A stretch of DNA of 64,000 bases, from positions 26,455,395-26,519,394 of the forward strand of contig JACGWO010000004.1 of the NCBI GenBank assembly GCA_034509735.1, given 5' to 3'. The notes below the pieces were generated by a model. It saw nothing but the letters and a program-made list of their open reading frames with translations, was not told the origin of the DNA and made no database searches. The stretch's first letter is position 1, and each line of letters opens with the position of its first letter. The position numbers and the translations under genes were made by a program. The stretch comes from Sesamum alatum (taxonomy: Eukaryota > Streptophyta > Magnoliopsida > Lamiales > Pedaliaceae). This document shows positions 37,086 through 48,682 of the stretch, one piece after another.

Positions 37086-37580
37086 ATAATAGAAAAAGTG
37101 TTTATTGGACTACTTGATGGCTCCTATACGACTACTTTTCATAACAGAAGCCGCTGCAATTATAATTGTAAGAATGATAAAGTCAGAATTTCTATCTTAA
37201 AGCTCAAATGAGTTTGGGAACTATTAATATAATCTTTCAAAATGCCACATCATCATAAAAATGCCAATTTGATAAGAAAATTGCCACATCATCATAAAAA
37301 TGCCACCTAGCTGGACAGCCACATCATAAATCTGACCCGGACCAATTTTAAAAGATATTGGTTGAAAAGGGACCAAACTTGTCAAAATTATAAAATTATA
37401 GGGCTAAATTACAAAAATTAATTCGTACAAACATAACATTATTAATTCGTACAAACACTATTAAATTACAAGACTAAAATTGAATTTTTCTCCAAAACGT
37501 GGAGTACATAGTACAACTTCCTCATCTACTTCTGTACTGGTAACCAATCAGATCCTAAAAACACCCTCACAACAATCTTG
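37086..37580. repeat. Dispersed repeat, inverted relative at 45.8-46.2 kb
   Basis: Contains CACATCATCATAAAAATGCC twice and CCTAGCTGGACAGCCACATC. The region 45,800-46,240 carries the inverted equivalent (GGCGGTCCAGCTAGG) and AAAATTATA(G/A)(G/A)(G/A)CTAAATT on the same side of the unit. No gene. Confidence 0.55.
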
Positions 37581-37592
37581 CCAAAGTTGATT

Positions 37593-37822
37593 GGGAAAAC
37601 TGCAAACAATCCCTGTGATATTGCAAATGAGCAAATTACCCCATATAAAAAATGAAATAACAATTTATTTTTTTTATTTTTTAAATATATCTATTTATCT
37701 ACTTGTGTTTTTTTAAATGAAGCAATTTAAAGAACACGAGAAAATAAATTGCTATTTATTTTTTTCATAGAAGGTAATTTATTCAGTTACAATATCACAG
37801 AGAGGTAAATTGCATTAAACCC
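37593..37822. mobile_element. Fold-back MITE, 230 bp
   Basis: Ends GGGAAAACTGCAAACAATCC...GGTAAATTGCATTAAACCC with inverted inner parts (CTGTGATATTGC against ACAATATCACAG). Flanks AAAGTTGATT (37,583) and AAAGCCGATT (37,823) match at 8 of 10, as an aged target duplication would. Confidence 0.7.
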
Positions 37823-38239
37823 AAAGCCGATTGCCCTGATATTTTATAAAAAATTAGAAATGGAGAGGACGAGGATGGGGAAGAAGGAGGAGGAGAAAAA
37901 GAAGAAAAAAAAACAATATGTTTGGTTTTGTTTTTGGGGGTATTTTGCTTGGTGGAGATAGAGAAAGAAAAACAAAGATAAATAGGTATGTGAAAGAGAT
38001 AGAGTGTATGTTTCGGTTTATTTTTTGAGATAGTTTAAATAGAGAAGAAAAAAAAAAGGTGTTGTATGTATTGTGTTATATATTGTGAGATAAAAAATAT
38101 TGTTCATTGTCAAATCATGTATTTTTTATTATTTTCATAAATGTATATAATGCATGTATTAATATTTGTTTGTTCCTGGGTGAATTGAATTGTATAATAT
38201 ATCATTGTGTGTATGTTTGTATGGAAAATGATACTTCCT

Positions 38240-39770
38240 GGAGAATTGGGCCAAAACTATCCTAAACACCGAGTGAAGATATTTTGTGTGTAGGCCATAT
38301 TTGATTTGATTCGCTTATTTATATTTATATTATAAAAAATATAAAAATTTGTAAGCCTACCTCAAAATAGGGTAGACTTGCAAAATTATTGCAGGTCGCT
38401 GGCTCACATATTTTCTTCTTTTTTTTCAAAATTTTTGGGCTAGGGTTGCTAGCTCAGCTAGCGACTCCAACCCATTTTTTCTTTTTTTTTTTTCATAAAT
38501 TTATTATTTATTTTTAATCAATTATGTAATTTTACTTGGGCCAATATTAAAATGTTGGCCCAAATAAATTATTGTTAATTGTTTTTGTTAGCTTTTAGTT
38601 AATTATTAATAAAAGTTTTAAATAATAATTAATACTTATTTAATATTAATATTAATTAATTAATATTTTAAAATTTTAAATTATAATTTTATAATTATAA
38701 TTTAATAATATATCAATAATTTTTATTTAATAAGTATAGTTAAGTATTTATTAATTAATAAATATATTTATTAATTAAATATGACCAGTATTATATTTTG
38801 TTAAACAATTAAAAATATTATAAAATTAGTGATAATTATAAATTATAATAATAATCATCAGTCCCATAAGTATGTTGTTGGCATTGGTGTCGAGTACTTT
38901 TTTATATTACCTATCGGTTCTATCTATTGGCTCATTCTGTTATCCAGCGACACAATATTATTAAATTTAGACTATATTGATTAACAAGTACGATTATCAA
39001 TTTTTCTTAAAAAAAAGACCTCGACACCTAATTAAAAAATTGATAATATAGTTGTTAATCATAGTTTAAATAATAAATGAGCCAACAGAACCGATAGGTG
39101 AGAAAAGAAAAAGACCTCGACACCAATGTCAACGCCATACTTATGAGACTGATGGTCATTATTATAATTTATAATTATCACTAATTTTATAATATTTTTA
39201 ATTCTTTAACAAAATATAATATATTACTGGTTATATTTAATTAATAAATATATTTATTAATTAGTAAATACTTAATTATATTTATTAAATTAAAATTATT
39301 GATATATTATTAAATTATAATTATAAAATTATAATTTAAAATTTTAAAATATTAATTAATTAGTATTAATATTAAATAAGTATTAATTATTACTTGAAAT
39401 TTTTATTAATAATTAACTAAAAACTAAATAAAAAAATTAGCAATAATTTATTTGGGCCAACATTTTAATGTTGGCCCAAGTAAAATTACATAATTAATTA
39501 AAAAATAAATAATAAATTTATGTAAAAAAAAAAAAAGAAAGAACGAAAAAATGGGTTGGAGTCGCTAGCTGAGCTAGCGACCCTAGCCCAAAAATTTATA
39601 AAAAAAAAGACAAAAATATATGCAAGCGACCTGCAATAGTTTTGCAAGTCTACCCCATTTTGGGGTAGACTTACAATTTTTTATTTTTTTATAACATAAC
39701 TATAAATAAACTTGATTTTATTTTCAACTCATATTGAGGGAAGAAAGTTCTGGCCCATTTATAATAAAAT
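38240..39770. repeat. Large palindrome, arms about 0.7 kb
   Basis: Imperfect inverted repeat centred near 39,010. Matching pairs move outward: CATCAGTCCCATAAGTATG / CATACTTATGAGACTGATG, TTGGGCCAATATTAAAATG / CATTTTAATGTTGGCCCAA, GTTGCTAGCTCAGCTAGCGA / TCGCTAGCTGAGCTAGCGAC, GACTTGCAAAATTATTGCAG / CTGCAATAGTTTTGCAAGTC, and GTAAGCCTACC / GGTAGACTTAC. Outermost similarity is GGGCCAAAACT / AGTTCTGGCCC. It has no coding frame. Related GCTAGC-rich words occur in the adjacent MULE terminus, so a non-autonomous MULE relative is likely. Confidence 0.85.
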
Positions 39771-39827
39771 TACATAAAAAATGAAAAATAGCAAAAATAT
39801 CGTAAAAGCGGTAACAATTACAAAAAT

Positions 39828-39986
39828 ATGGCCGATCGCGAGTCATGCTCGCGATCGGCCATTAAAAATTAATTTTTTAATATACGGCCGCTGGCCCAGC
39901 TCATGACCGTGGGTCGTGAGCTGAGCCAGCAATCGCCGGTCGCTAGCCAAGGCGGTGACCAAGGGTCGCTGCCTTGGCCAGCAACC
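39828..39986. repeat. Three GC-rich hairpins in the MULE end
   Basis: First: ATGGCCGATCGCGAG, loop TCATG, then the exact inverse (39,828-39,862). Second: GCTGGCCCAGCTCATGACC with GGTCGTGAGCTGAGCCAGC (about 39,891-39,931). Third: GGTCGCTAGCCAAGGCGGTG with the inverse-like GGTCGCTGCCTTGGCCAGC (about 39,938-39,984). Confidence 0.8.
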
Positions 39987-40196
39987 CTTTTTTTATTTTT
40001 TTAATTCATTTTTGTAATTTTTATATTGTAAATCATTAATTTATATTTATACTAATTATATCTTATTTTATTATTTCAAGCTAATTATCATTCATTACAA
40101 AATAAAGATAACTGACTTTATGATAATTTAAAGAATTATGTTTATAAAAATTTAGAATTAAAAATAATACACTAAAAATTACATAAAAATGTGTAT

Positions 40197-42209
40197 TCAA
40201 GTATTTGGTACATTATTTTGCCGTCTACGACCCTGCCTTTGGACGTTATTTTGGCTCGAAGGACCTTGGTTTCGTTGGGATTGACTGCGAATTTGTTGTC
40301 GTGCACGAGCTTGTGCCCAATCCATTTCATTAGGTATTCGGGTACTTTGGGGTCGATCCGGACGAGTTGATGTACGAAGAGTATCGTCGTGGACCAATTG
40401 AAAATTGTGAATATCCCAATAGTCTTTCGCCATTATCGGGTGAAAAGATTCAAAATATGTCATTCGATAAGGCGTTAAAGCATAATATTGCTTAACTATT
40501 GATGCAGCGTTAAGCCTATATGCAGCGCATACTTTTTTGGCATGGGAGCATGGTATTCCAAATTGATTCCATTTGCCACATGAACACTCCTGCGTTGCAA
40601 TTTTTACAACGTAAGTGTTACAACCCTGTCCATAATAATGTCTTGTAAACCCAGAGGCAGTCTGTTCAATTTGATCCAATGTCATGACCACATGCTCGAC
40701 AGATGTGACGGACCACCGTTGGAACATTTTATATGCATAGTCCGTCCACGGTTGATTGTTGTTTATCATTGTAGTACTCCTCGCCATTCTCTCACGAAAA
40801 TAATGGACTGAGCGGTTAAAAGTCATTTCAACAATTGCAGTCACAGGAAGGCGGCGTGCCCCTTTTAAAACCCCATTGATGCATTCGGACATGTTGGTGG
40901 TCAGAATACCGCATCGCCATCCACCGTCATGAGAAGCTGTCCACTTTTCCTTTTCAATTTGCTCCAGCCAGTGGTGTGCTTCTGGTTTTATACTCTTAAT
41001 CTCGTCCATGGTGCGATTAAATTTTCTAATTTGATATTCTGAGCCAGCTCTCCAACAAAGATCCTTCAATTGCACGTTCTTAAATTGATTGTTGAAGTTT
41101 GAACACACGTACCTCAAGCAATATCTATTCACACCGCGAGGGAACAAAGTCAGGAATGTCTTTTACGGCGGATAAGAGGCCAGCATTGCGGTCAGATATG
41201 AGGCACATTCCCGACACCACTCTGATGATGTGTCTGCTCAGCATCTGAAGAAACCATTTCCAAGATAGATATGATTCTTCATCAACAATAGCAAATGCAA
41301 GGGGCAATACCTGTTGATTCGCATCCATAGCAGCTGCAATCAACATTTTATGCTTGTACTTCGTATATAAATGGGTTCCATCTACACTTATGACTTTGCG
41401 ACAATGTTGGAACCCCTCAATGCATGGTTTGAAAGCCCAAAATACATATTTGATCACATACGTACCGGTTGAGCGCTGGAATGATTTGTGCTCCCATTCA
41501 ACAATTGTTCCATCATTCCATTTTTGAAGTGCGCCAAGGTAACTGGGGAGTTTTCGAACAGAGCTCTCCCACGTCCCATAGACAGTCTCACGGGCCATCT
41601 TCAAACTATACCATGCCTTCGCATATGATATATCGAAACCTAATTGGTCATTCACAGTTTGGATGACATTCTTTATTCCATATGCAGGGTCACATTTAAC
41701 TTGTCCCAATAACAGGGACGCAACAAAACCTCTATCTAAATTGCAATGCTCGAGGGACAGTTCAGATATAACACATGTGTGTTCACCTCCATATTTCGTG
41801 ATCACCCAACGTCCAAGCTTAGCTTTATCTATTCCTCGGAGGTACCACCTACACCACATTTCTGCAAAAGGAAAAAAGTTATATTTTTATAAAAATTCGA
41901 TTAATGAATGTGCATAAGTAAATATTCAACCAAGCTATTACGAGTACTTGGGGTGCTATGTTTGCATACGACTTTCCATTTCTTGGGGGTGCTCTCTAGA
42001 ACAAAATACTCGCGACGTGCATGTCGTATTGAGTAATCTTTTACAGCACCTTTCAAATGTTCTTTATTTTTGAACACCATGTCCACATCGAGCTTGCCAT
42101 TATTTGTATCATAATATTTTGCGAACTTCAAAGATGGGACATTGGAGAGTTGCCGTATGATATGAGCTTGTGATGCATTGGAGAGTTGCCACAAGAATGC
42201 AACCCACAA
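40197..42209 (-). pseudogene. MULE (Mutator-like) transposase, split reading frame
   Basis: Cuts and joins Mutator-type transposon ends. The N-terminal DNA-binding part includes DMVFKNKEHLKGAVKDYSI and EYFVLESTPKKWKVVCKHS (42,150-41,950). The next exon, from about 41,862, has CRWYLRGIDKAKLGRWVITKY with EHTCV. The MULE catalytic region follows: VISVDGTHLYTKYKHKMLIA (first Asp), FAIVDEESYLSWKWFL and SDRNAGLLSAV. The frame ends at FVPSRCE (41,125) but continues one base over as PRGVNRYCLRYVCSNF to 40,197; one C fewer in the GTTCCCTCGC context would restore it. The C-terminal half has a SWIM zinc finger (CSCGKWNQFGIPCSH) and a basic Gln/Arg-rich tail. The intron between the DNA-binding part and CRWYL lies at about 41,865-41,930. 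Confidence 0.85.
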
Positions 42210-43320
42210 TTGTGGACATCATCATGTCCTCTGATCTTCTATGCAATTGTGGAGATGCACCGTCCTGAACGAGTTCTTCGCCAAATCGGGATGAGGCAAA
42301 ATATTCCAGAAGTGCAAAATGACCGCGACATGCAACTACATCGTATCTCTCGTTCATCACGTGTGGGAACAGATTGGTATCAACGACACATCGAACATAT
42401 CGTTCGATGGCAGAGACGAAATGAGACCATTGTGATTCGACCCCCCATATCTAATGAAATAACTATAGAAGATGGATATGAGGAGTGGTATGATGAAATT
42501 ACACGTTGTTTCATATCATCATCTGCTCAAATGCGTGTTGGAAGCGGGTACCAACCTGGACATGCAACATCGTGGAAAATGGTGGTACGTTATCTCGTCA
42601 ACATACTTATTTCAATCATATTTTTTAATTTTCACACTTTTAAAATTATACACTTATAATATATTTGGTTCACTTTAGCTTGACCAAATGGAAACCCTTC
42701 GAATAAGTTGTGAAACTACACCTGATCAACTTGAGGCATATCGTCAAGCAATGACAACGCATTTGGACATATATCGAAATGTTGTTCAAATTGCAACAAA
42801 TCAACGAGTGGGACAAGGTATGGCCCCTCAAAATCCATTGCCACAAGATGATGTTCCGTCCACATCCAACAGACAAACGCGAAGTCGTAGTAGGAGATCA
42901 GCTCGCACAGTAGAAAGAGATACACCTGATGTTGACATAGTTGGGGCATCTACTGTGCATCAATCTCAATTTTTTACTGAAGACTGCTACGTGCCTGAAC
43001 CGCCTCAACAAGATAATTGGTTTCAATCGACTCCTTACATGCCAGTACATACAGAAGGTCATTACACAAATATTGAACTTGACCTTGGTCTTGGCATGAA
43101 TCAAACATATGCACCAGTACGTAATGTTTCACCTATCCAATTTTCCTCATGGAGTGCATATCGTGATCCAATGGAGTCGAGTTCTACAGCATCATCTAGT
43201 CGGTTACAAATTCATGCCGATATTGATGATCAAGAACAAAATGAACCATCAAGTCCGGAAATACGACGACCTAGGCGACACCGTCAAAGACCTAATTGCG
43301 GGATAGGCGGACATTATTAA
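42186..43320 (+). pseudogene. Plant mobile domain (PMD) protein, 3' part only, two exons
   Basis: Exon 1 is 42186-42584 and exon 2 is 42679-43320, joined in phase at TGGAAAATGGTG|GTACGT...TTTAG|CTTGAC. The first part carries the C-terminal end of a PMD (aminotransferase-like plant mobile domain): CPLIFYAIVEMHRPERVLRQ, then QLHRISRSSRVGTDWYQRH and YEEWYDEITRCFIS. Exon 2 is a long polar tail ending RQRPNCGIGGHY. The N-terminal two thirds of the domain are missing; the coding similarity begins where the opposite-strand transposase begins. PMD proteins (MAIN/MAIL relatives) exist both as host genes and as MULE or gypsy cargo. Here it lies inside a MULE, so captured or co-mobilised cargo is most likely. 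The remaining frame is intact. Confidence 0.75.
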
Positions 43321-43556
43321 ATTTTGTAATTATATTTTTTATGTAAATTTTTAAGTTTATTAGTTATTGCAAAAGAATTTTAAAATTATAATTACATTAT
43401 TGTATAAATTAATCATAATTAGTTTGAGATAATAAAATAAGATATAATTAGTAAATTAAATATAAATTAACGATTTACAATAAATAAAAATTAAAAAAAA
43501 TGAATTTAAAAATTAATAAAAAAAAATTAAATGGGCCAGCAAGCTCTTTAATGAAT

Positions 43557-43860
43557 GGCAGAGGGGAAGGAGCTATTGACAGTAATAAGGGTCGGCGTCG
43601 TTCCACGCCACATCAAATATGTTCTATTGAAATATTATTGGATGAATGTCAAAAAACACATTATAAGAAGTTGAAAATTCTAAAAATTTGTAACATTTTA
43701 AAAGCAAATTCAATTAATATAAATTATTATTCATTAGCATATAATAATAAAATATTATAATAAAATTTTAATAAAATATTATTGTCTTGAGTTTGTAACA
43801 AAAAAGTAATTCATTAACAATAGTAAAAAGATATCCATTGTACATGTAATAATATATTAT
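43557..43860. repeat. P450-upstream segment, copy 2
   Basis: Same orientation as 36,201-37,080 and without the 550-base MITE. The side that would face a P450 start codon instead ends at the MULE terminus, so no gene body accompanies this copy. Confidence 0.8.
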
Positions 43861-44528
43861 GAGATAACTGCAATATTAGTTTCAAATTATAGGGCCCGTT
43901 GCAAGTTTCGCCCTATACTTTTGAAGACAACCAATTTTGGTCTCATACATTTATATTTGGGTAAATTTCAACCACCTCTTCTGAAATTTGGTATAATTAC
44001 AAATACTCCTTCATTATTTGGGAAATTACAAATACTCCCTCACTATTACGTCCGTCTAACAACGAGCTCATTCTGTTAGGTTTTCATCTAATTTTTATAG
44101 TAAACTGCTCAAAATACCCTTTTGGATTATAAATTATAATTTTATATATTTTTCAGAATTTTCTAAATATTTTTATACATTAATATTCTCTTTACATTAT
44201 TTATTTTTACTCACCCTCAAATTTTTTAATATTTTTTTCAAATGTTTTTTTTTTTGAAAAAATAAAAATTCAACTAGGATAAAATAGTACTTTTCACATT
44301 ACAAGGAGGGTTTGTTTGTTTGTTTGTTGGGGTGAAAAGTGGATGTACAAGAAAATTGAAAGTAAAAATGAATGTATAAGAATAAGTTTAGTGTTGGTTA
44401 CGGAGAATAGACTGAGGGAAAGTAAAACTGAATGTATATAAAAACGCCTCTTGAATTCAATGTTGTTTCCATTCAAAATTGGGCGGAAAAAAGAACGTAT
44501 AAGGCCAAAAAGACAAAATAGTACATAT
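43861..44528. other. Intergenic, part of a fold-back repeat
   Basis: 43,960-44,100 resembles the left half of the ATTACAAATACTCC-type fold-back repeats. No gene. Confidence 0.5.
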
Positions 44529-44537
44529 TTATTTTTA

Positions 44538-45035
44538 GGGTTAATTACACTTACACCCCCTCTGAGAATGTATAATTACACTTTCCCCCAAAAAAATTTT
44601 GAAATTACACTTACACCCCCTCCAAAAATTCTCTGTTTACACCTGACCCCCATCAGTTAGAGTTTGGACGAAAAATATTCACGTCAACAAAAATAATTAC
44701 ACAAATTTTCAATTTTTCCCATCATTTAACATTCTCATGTATATTTTGTACTTATAAGAGGATAAGTGTAACGTATATGTATGGAGTGAGGCCAATATTA
44801 TTATATTTTTTCCTTATAAGTACAAAATTATTGCACGAGAATGTTAAATAAGAGGTAAAATTAAAAATTTATGTAATTATTTTTGTTGAAATGAACATTT
44901 TCCGCCCAAACTTTAACGAATGGAGATCAGGTGTAAACAAAGAATTTTTAGAGGGGGTGTAAATGTAATTTCAAAACTTCTTTGGGGGAAAGTGTAATTA
45001 TGCATTTTCAGAGGGGATCTAAATGTAATTAACCC
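44538..45035. mobile_element. Fold-back MITE, 498 bp, perfect 9-bp target duplication
   Basis: Flanks TTATTTTTA at 44,529-44,537 and 45,036-45,044. Ends GGGTTAATTACACTTACACC and ...GGATCTAAATGTAATTAACCC are inverted, with inner pairs GAGAATGTATAATTACACTT and AAGTGTAATTATGCATTTTC. Confidence 0.88.
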
Positions 45036-45044
45036 TTATTTTTA

Positions 45045-47350
45045 TTTACTCTATTACCCATATATATATATATATCTATATATTTTTCCTCTAATTTTTT
45101 TTCTCATTCCCCGTGATAATCCTGGTACATAATCTTTGAAAAAGGATAGTCAAATCACCAACAAAAGTGCTAAAGTCAATTTCTTTATTTGAGGACACTG
45201 GTGGTAATTTTTATTTTATTTAAATTGAATAGTTTAGAATAAATGAATAACATCATTTTGATGAATATTTTTATTGATAAAAGATATTCTTGTTCTTATT
45301 TGATGAATATTTTTTTATTAATAAAAATTATTCTTGTTCTTGTTTGATAAATATTTCTATTAATAATGTTTTTAGACTTTTGATATACTAAAATTTATTT
45401 TAATATAAGATTAATTTGTTTATTTTCTAATACAAAATAAAGAGAAAGGGTTAATCAATAAAATTAAAAAGATTAGTATTTTGTTTTCAATCTATTTTTC
45501 TTGTACCAAACAAGGAGAAGTATTTGCAATTTACTCTCCTTCCAATTATACCAAATAATTTTTAAAAAAAATTAATAATCTTTCCCAGATCCTCCCCTTT
45601 CACTTTCCCTTTCATTTTACTTAAATCAAATAAACTCTAAAAGCTCAAATGATATTGCATAATCTAAATTTGAGGGACTATTAATCTAATCTTTCAAGAA
45701 TTTATGAGTGCAGTTGCACCCTAATCTAATAGCTACTAGAAACTTGCCTGCCCTACAATGCTGAAAATGGTTGGCGTAATTTAGGGAAAAATGCAATTTT
45801 TAATCTTGTAATTTATGGGTGATATTTTTTGTTATGCATGAATTAATTTTTGTAATTTAATTTTAAAATTTTGACTATTTTATTCCTTTTTTAGTTAACA
45901 CCTTTTAAATTTGGCCGATCAGATTTATGATATGGCGGTCCAGCTAGGTTGGCGCATTATTAAAAAAAATGACTTTTTTGTCATGGTTTTAGCCACACTT
46001 GCAAAAACAATGGTTAATAGCTATTGCAAGATCATGGTAAATTTGCATACGCCATAATTTTTTTTTTCTTTTAACTATAATAATTAATCATAGTGAAAAA
46101 TCACATTTTTTCTAGTGGCATTTTTTACGATGGTGTGGCAATTTTCCGGTCAAATTGATCGGAAATGGGTAAACTTGCCAAAATTGTAAAATTATAGAAC
46201 TAAATTGCAAAGTTCAATTCCTGCGAACCAAAAATATTACACTCCTAAAAAAATTGAATTTTAATATTTCCTCTTGTTGGTAAGAGAAAATATAGTAGGT
46301 TTTCTTTTTTATATTTTGTCGATTAATTGTTTGTCTTTGCCATGTGCTAAAAGATAAACAAATTACAAAAAAAAAAAAAAAAAAAAAACAATTGCAACTT
46401 ACTTTAATTAATTTATAACTTAAAATTGAAAATGAGAAAATGGTGTTTATGGATAATATGATGATTAGAAATCCTTTTAGCAAAAGAAGGATAAGAATGA
46501 AATATTTTTTACAAAGAAAGTTTATGCTAAGGGAGAAGATAATTATAATATAATATAGCTGCAAAAATATACTTTTAGATAATATAGTAAAATTAAAATG
46601 AAAGACGTCTTTTGATTTTTCAGCCTAATACTTCCACTATTTGCTGATCGTTTGGTTTTTCAGTTTTATACGTGCACTATTTTCTCCGTCTTGAAGGGAA
46701 ACAAAATAGTGATCCAAATTTTTTTTATACATACCATATATTTATATATTAATATTATTATTTTTCTGTTTCAATGAAATAAGCTCTGAGGTTATATTAA
46801 GATGGAATGATTTGAAATAATTTTATTTCTCGCTCCTATACATAGACACATAATCGGTTTGAATCCCCTAAAGTTTTTAATGCTCAATTTTGGTCTCTAT
46901 TTTCAATATTTTTGACAATTTTAATACTGTCATTTGTTGGTCAGTTAATTTTGATGAAAATCTGGCATGCGACTCTCATGTGAGGCATTTTGGAAGGAAA
47001 GCGCTCTGGCATTCTCCCATAATGGTAGTTGCTAGTTGGTGTCTATATATGTGAAATGCGACGATTTCAAATCATTTTAATTTTTTTTTTTGGCATATTC
47101 CATGGTGGTGGTCGAGTTCGTGAATTTTGGTACATGGATGTAAACTACGAGTTGCAAAAATGGGTGCACGCTCCTCCAACAAGTTTACAAAATTATGAAA
47201 TAATTCGAAAGACACAGAAATCCTAGCGAAATGCAAATTTATAAAAAAATCATAAAATTAAATAAATCGTATGCATAAGTAAAAAATTCTTACTGTAACC
47301 TGGAGCGAAAGAAGGATGTGTTTGTTTGTTCTTGCCATCTTGCTGAAAGT
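45045..47350. other. Intergenic, repeat fragments
   Basis: 45,800-46,240 is an inverted relative of 37,290-37,480. Poly-A at about 46,367-46,388. 46,860-47,020 looks like the left half of a fold-back whose right half is at about 48,170-48,330. No gene. Confidence 0.45.
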
Positions 47351-47359
47351 CTCAGTCTG

Positions 47360-48160
47360 AATATATATATTTTTGCATAAAACCATTTGATTTTATCTGG
47401 ATTAAAATAGAAATTGATTTCAAATTTATTCAGTCAAACATGTTTTAGTGTCTTTTAAATTAGGTTTTTAAACCTAAACACTGTTGTTTTAAAATCAGAT
47501 TTTGATTGTTTTAATGCCAGAATAAAATCGGCTGATGGTTGATTAATACAACTTTAATGATGAATTTTAATCTAGTTTTAATACCAAATTTATTTGGTTT
47601 AATGCCGGTGTTAAATGCTGGTTTAATTGTTGTTGATTTCCAAGCCTGTATAAGAGGCTGCATAGGCTCACACTTTAGAACACACACAATAAGAAATCGA
47701 AAATTCTCTGCCTCTCTCTACTACCTCTCGATTTTGGTCTCTAAAATCAGAAACCAGAAATTCGAGCTTTATTTCTATTCTACATCCGAGTTTTGATCTC
47801 ATTTCCATAGGCATCTGAGTGTTGTTTGAAGTATTCTTTAGTACAGTGCATATTGTTGAATTCAATCGTCTTATCCTTGAAGAAGTTGTGTAGTATCCGA
47901 TGCACTTTGACGGGACGTATAATTTTTTCAAAGCAAACAGAATAGATTCTGCGATTTGGTTTGTTTCTTTGGATTGAGATTTTTTACGAAACAATCTTGT
48001 TTGTAAGTCTTCGTTTTAAACTTCTGTAAAACAACATATCTAAACTGTTTATCATTTTATTCCGACGTGTTTGTTTTGTTTTGATTTCAAAACTATTTGT
48101 AAATCTGATTGGATTTTCAAAACGTTATTACAATCAGTTGTTTAATACTTTTTTTCAACA
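47360..48160 (+). repeat. Probable solo LTR (copia-like)
   Basis: Contains an LTR-like promoter (TGTATAAGAGGCTGCATAGG near 47,647) and a downstream block with GACGGGACGTATAATTTTTT and TTACGAAACAA, as in plant copia LTRs. It ends near TTTTTTTCAACA. No primer site or gag follows, so a solo LTR is likely. Its flanks look like two halves of one fold-back repeat. Ends are approximate. Confidence 0.45.
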
Positions 48161-48682
48161 AATTCCCCTAAAAAAATTCAGCACATGAGAGTGACCTGAC
48201 AATCAGTTGTTTAATACTTTCCATTAAAACTAACAGTTCAGCTAATAACAGACCAATATTGTCAAAATCATCAAAATTATGGAGCAAAAATCAAGGATCA
48301 AGAAATTTGGGGAACCAAATCAAATAAGTGGCTATGTATAGAGATGAAAAAAATATAATTATCCCGAATGATTTGGATTCGAAGGAAGAACACAGGAAAA
48401 TAATTTCACTGGCTCCATATTTAAAGAATTTAAAATCAATACTTTCTAAAACATAGCTCAAAATTAGCGACGTAAGATTTGAAAATCTTTTTAATATGAA
48501 CTTACCCAAACAAATCCCAAAAAAAAAATATATATTATTAGAAAGCTGAAATCCATATTTTATATCCATCAAGCGATAAAAATTAAATGATTTTCCTTGT
48601 AGGCGATTTGTTATGAAGAAAAGCAAAATATATATTTTCTAATAATTAAAGCGAAATATATAGTCAATGTTGGAATTAGGGG

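Larger units (their letters stand above)
39780..43550. mobile_element. MULE with transposase and PMD gene (approximate limits)
   Basis: The two ends share an inverted block: GTAAATCATTAATTTATATT and CTAATTATATCTTATTTTAT at about 40,026-40,068 reappear inverted at about 43,410-43,485. The left end continues outward through GC-rich hairpins at 39,828-39,986. The right end stops at GGGCCAGCAAGCTC (about 43,546), next to the P450-upstream duplication, and seems truncated. No target duplication was found. Confidence 0.65.

Noticed and set aside
42688..43306. Several overlapping minus-strand frames opposite PMD exon 2
   Set aside because: They are shadows of the plus-strand exon, which has the family-like polar tail and correct splice phase.
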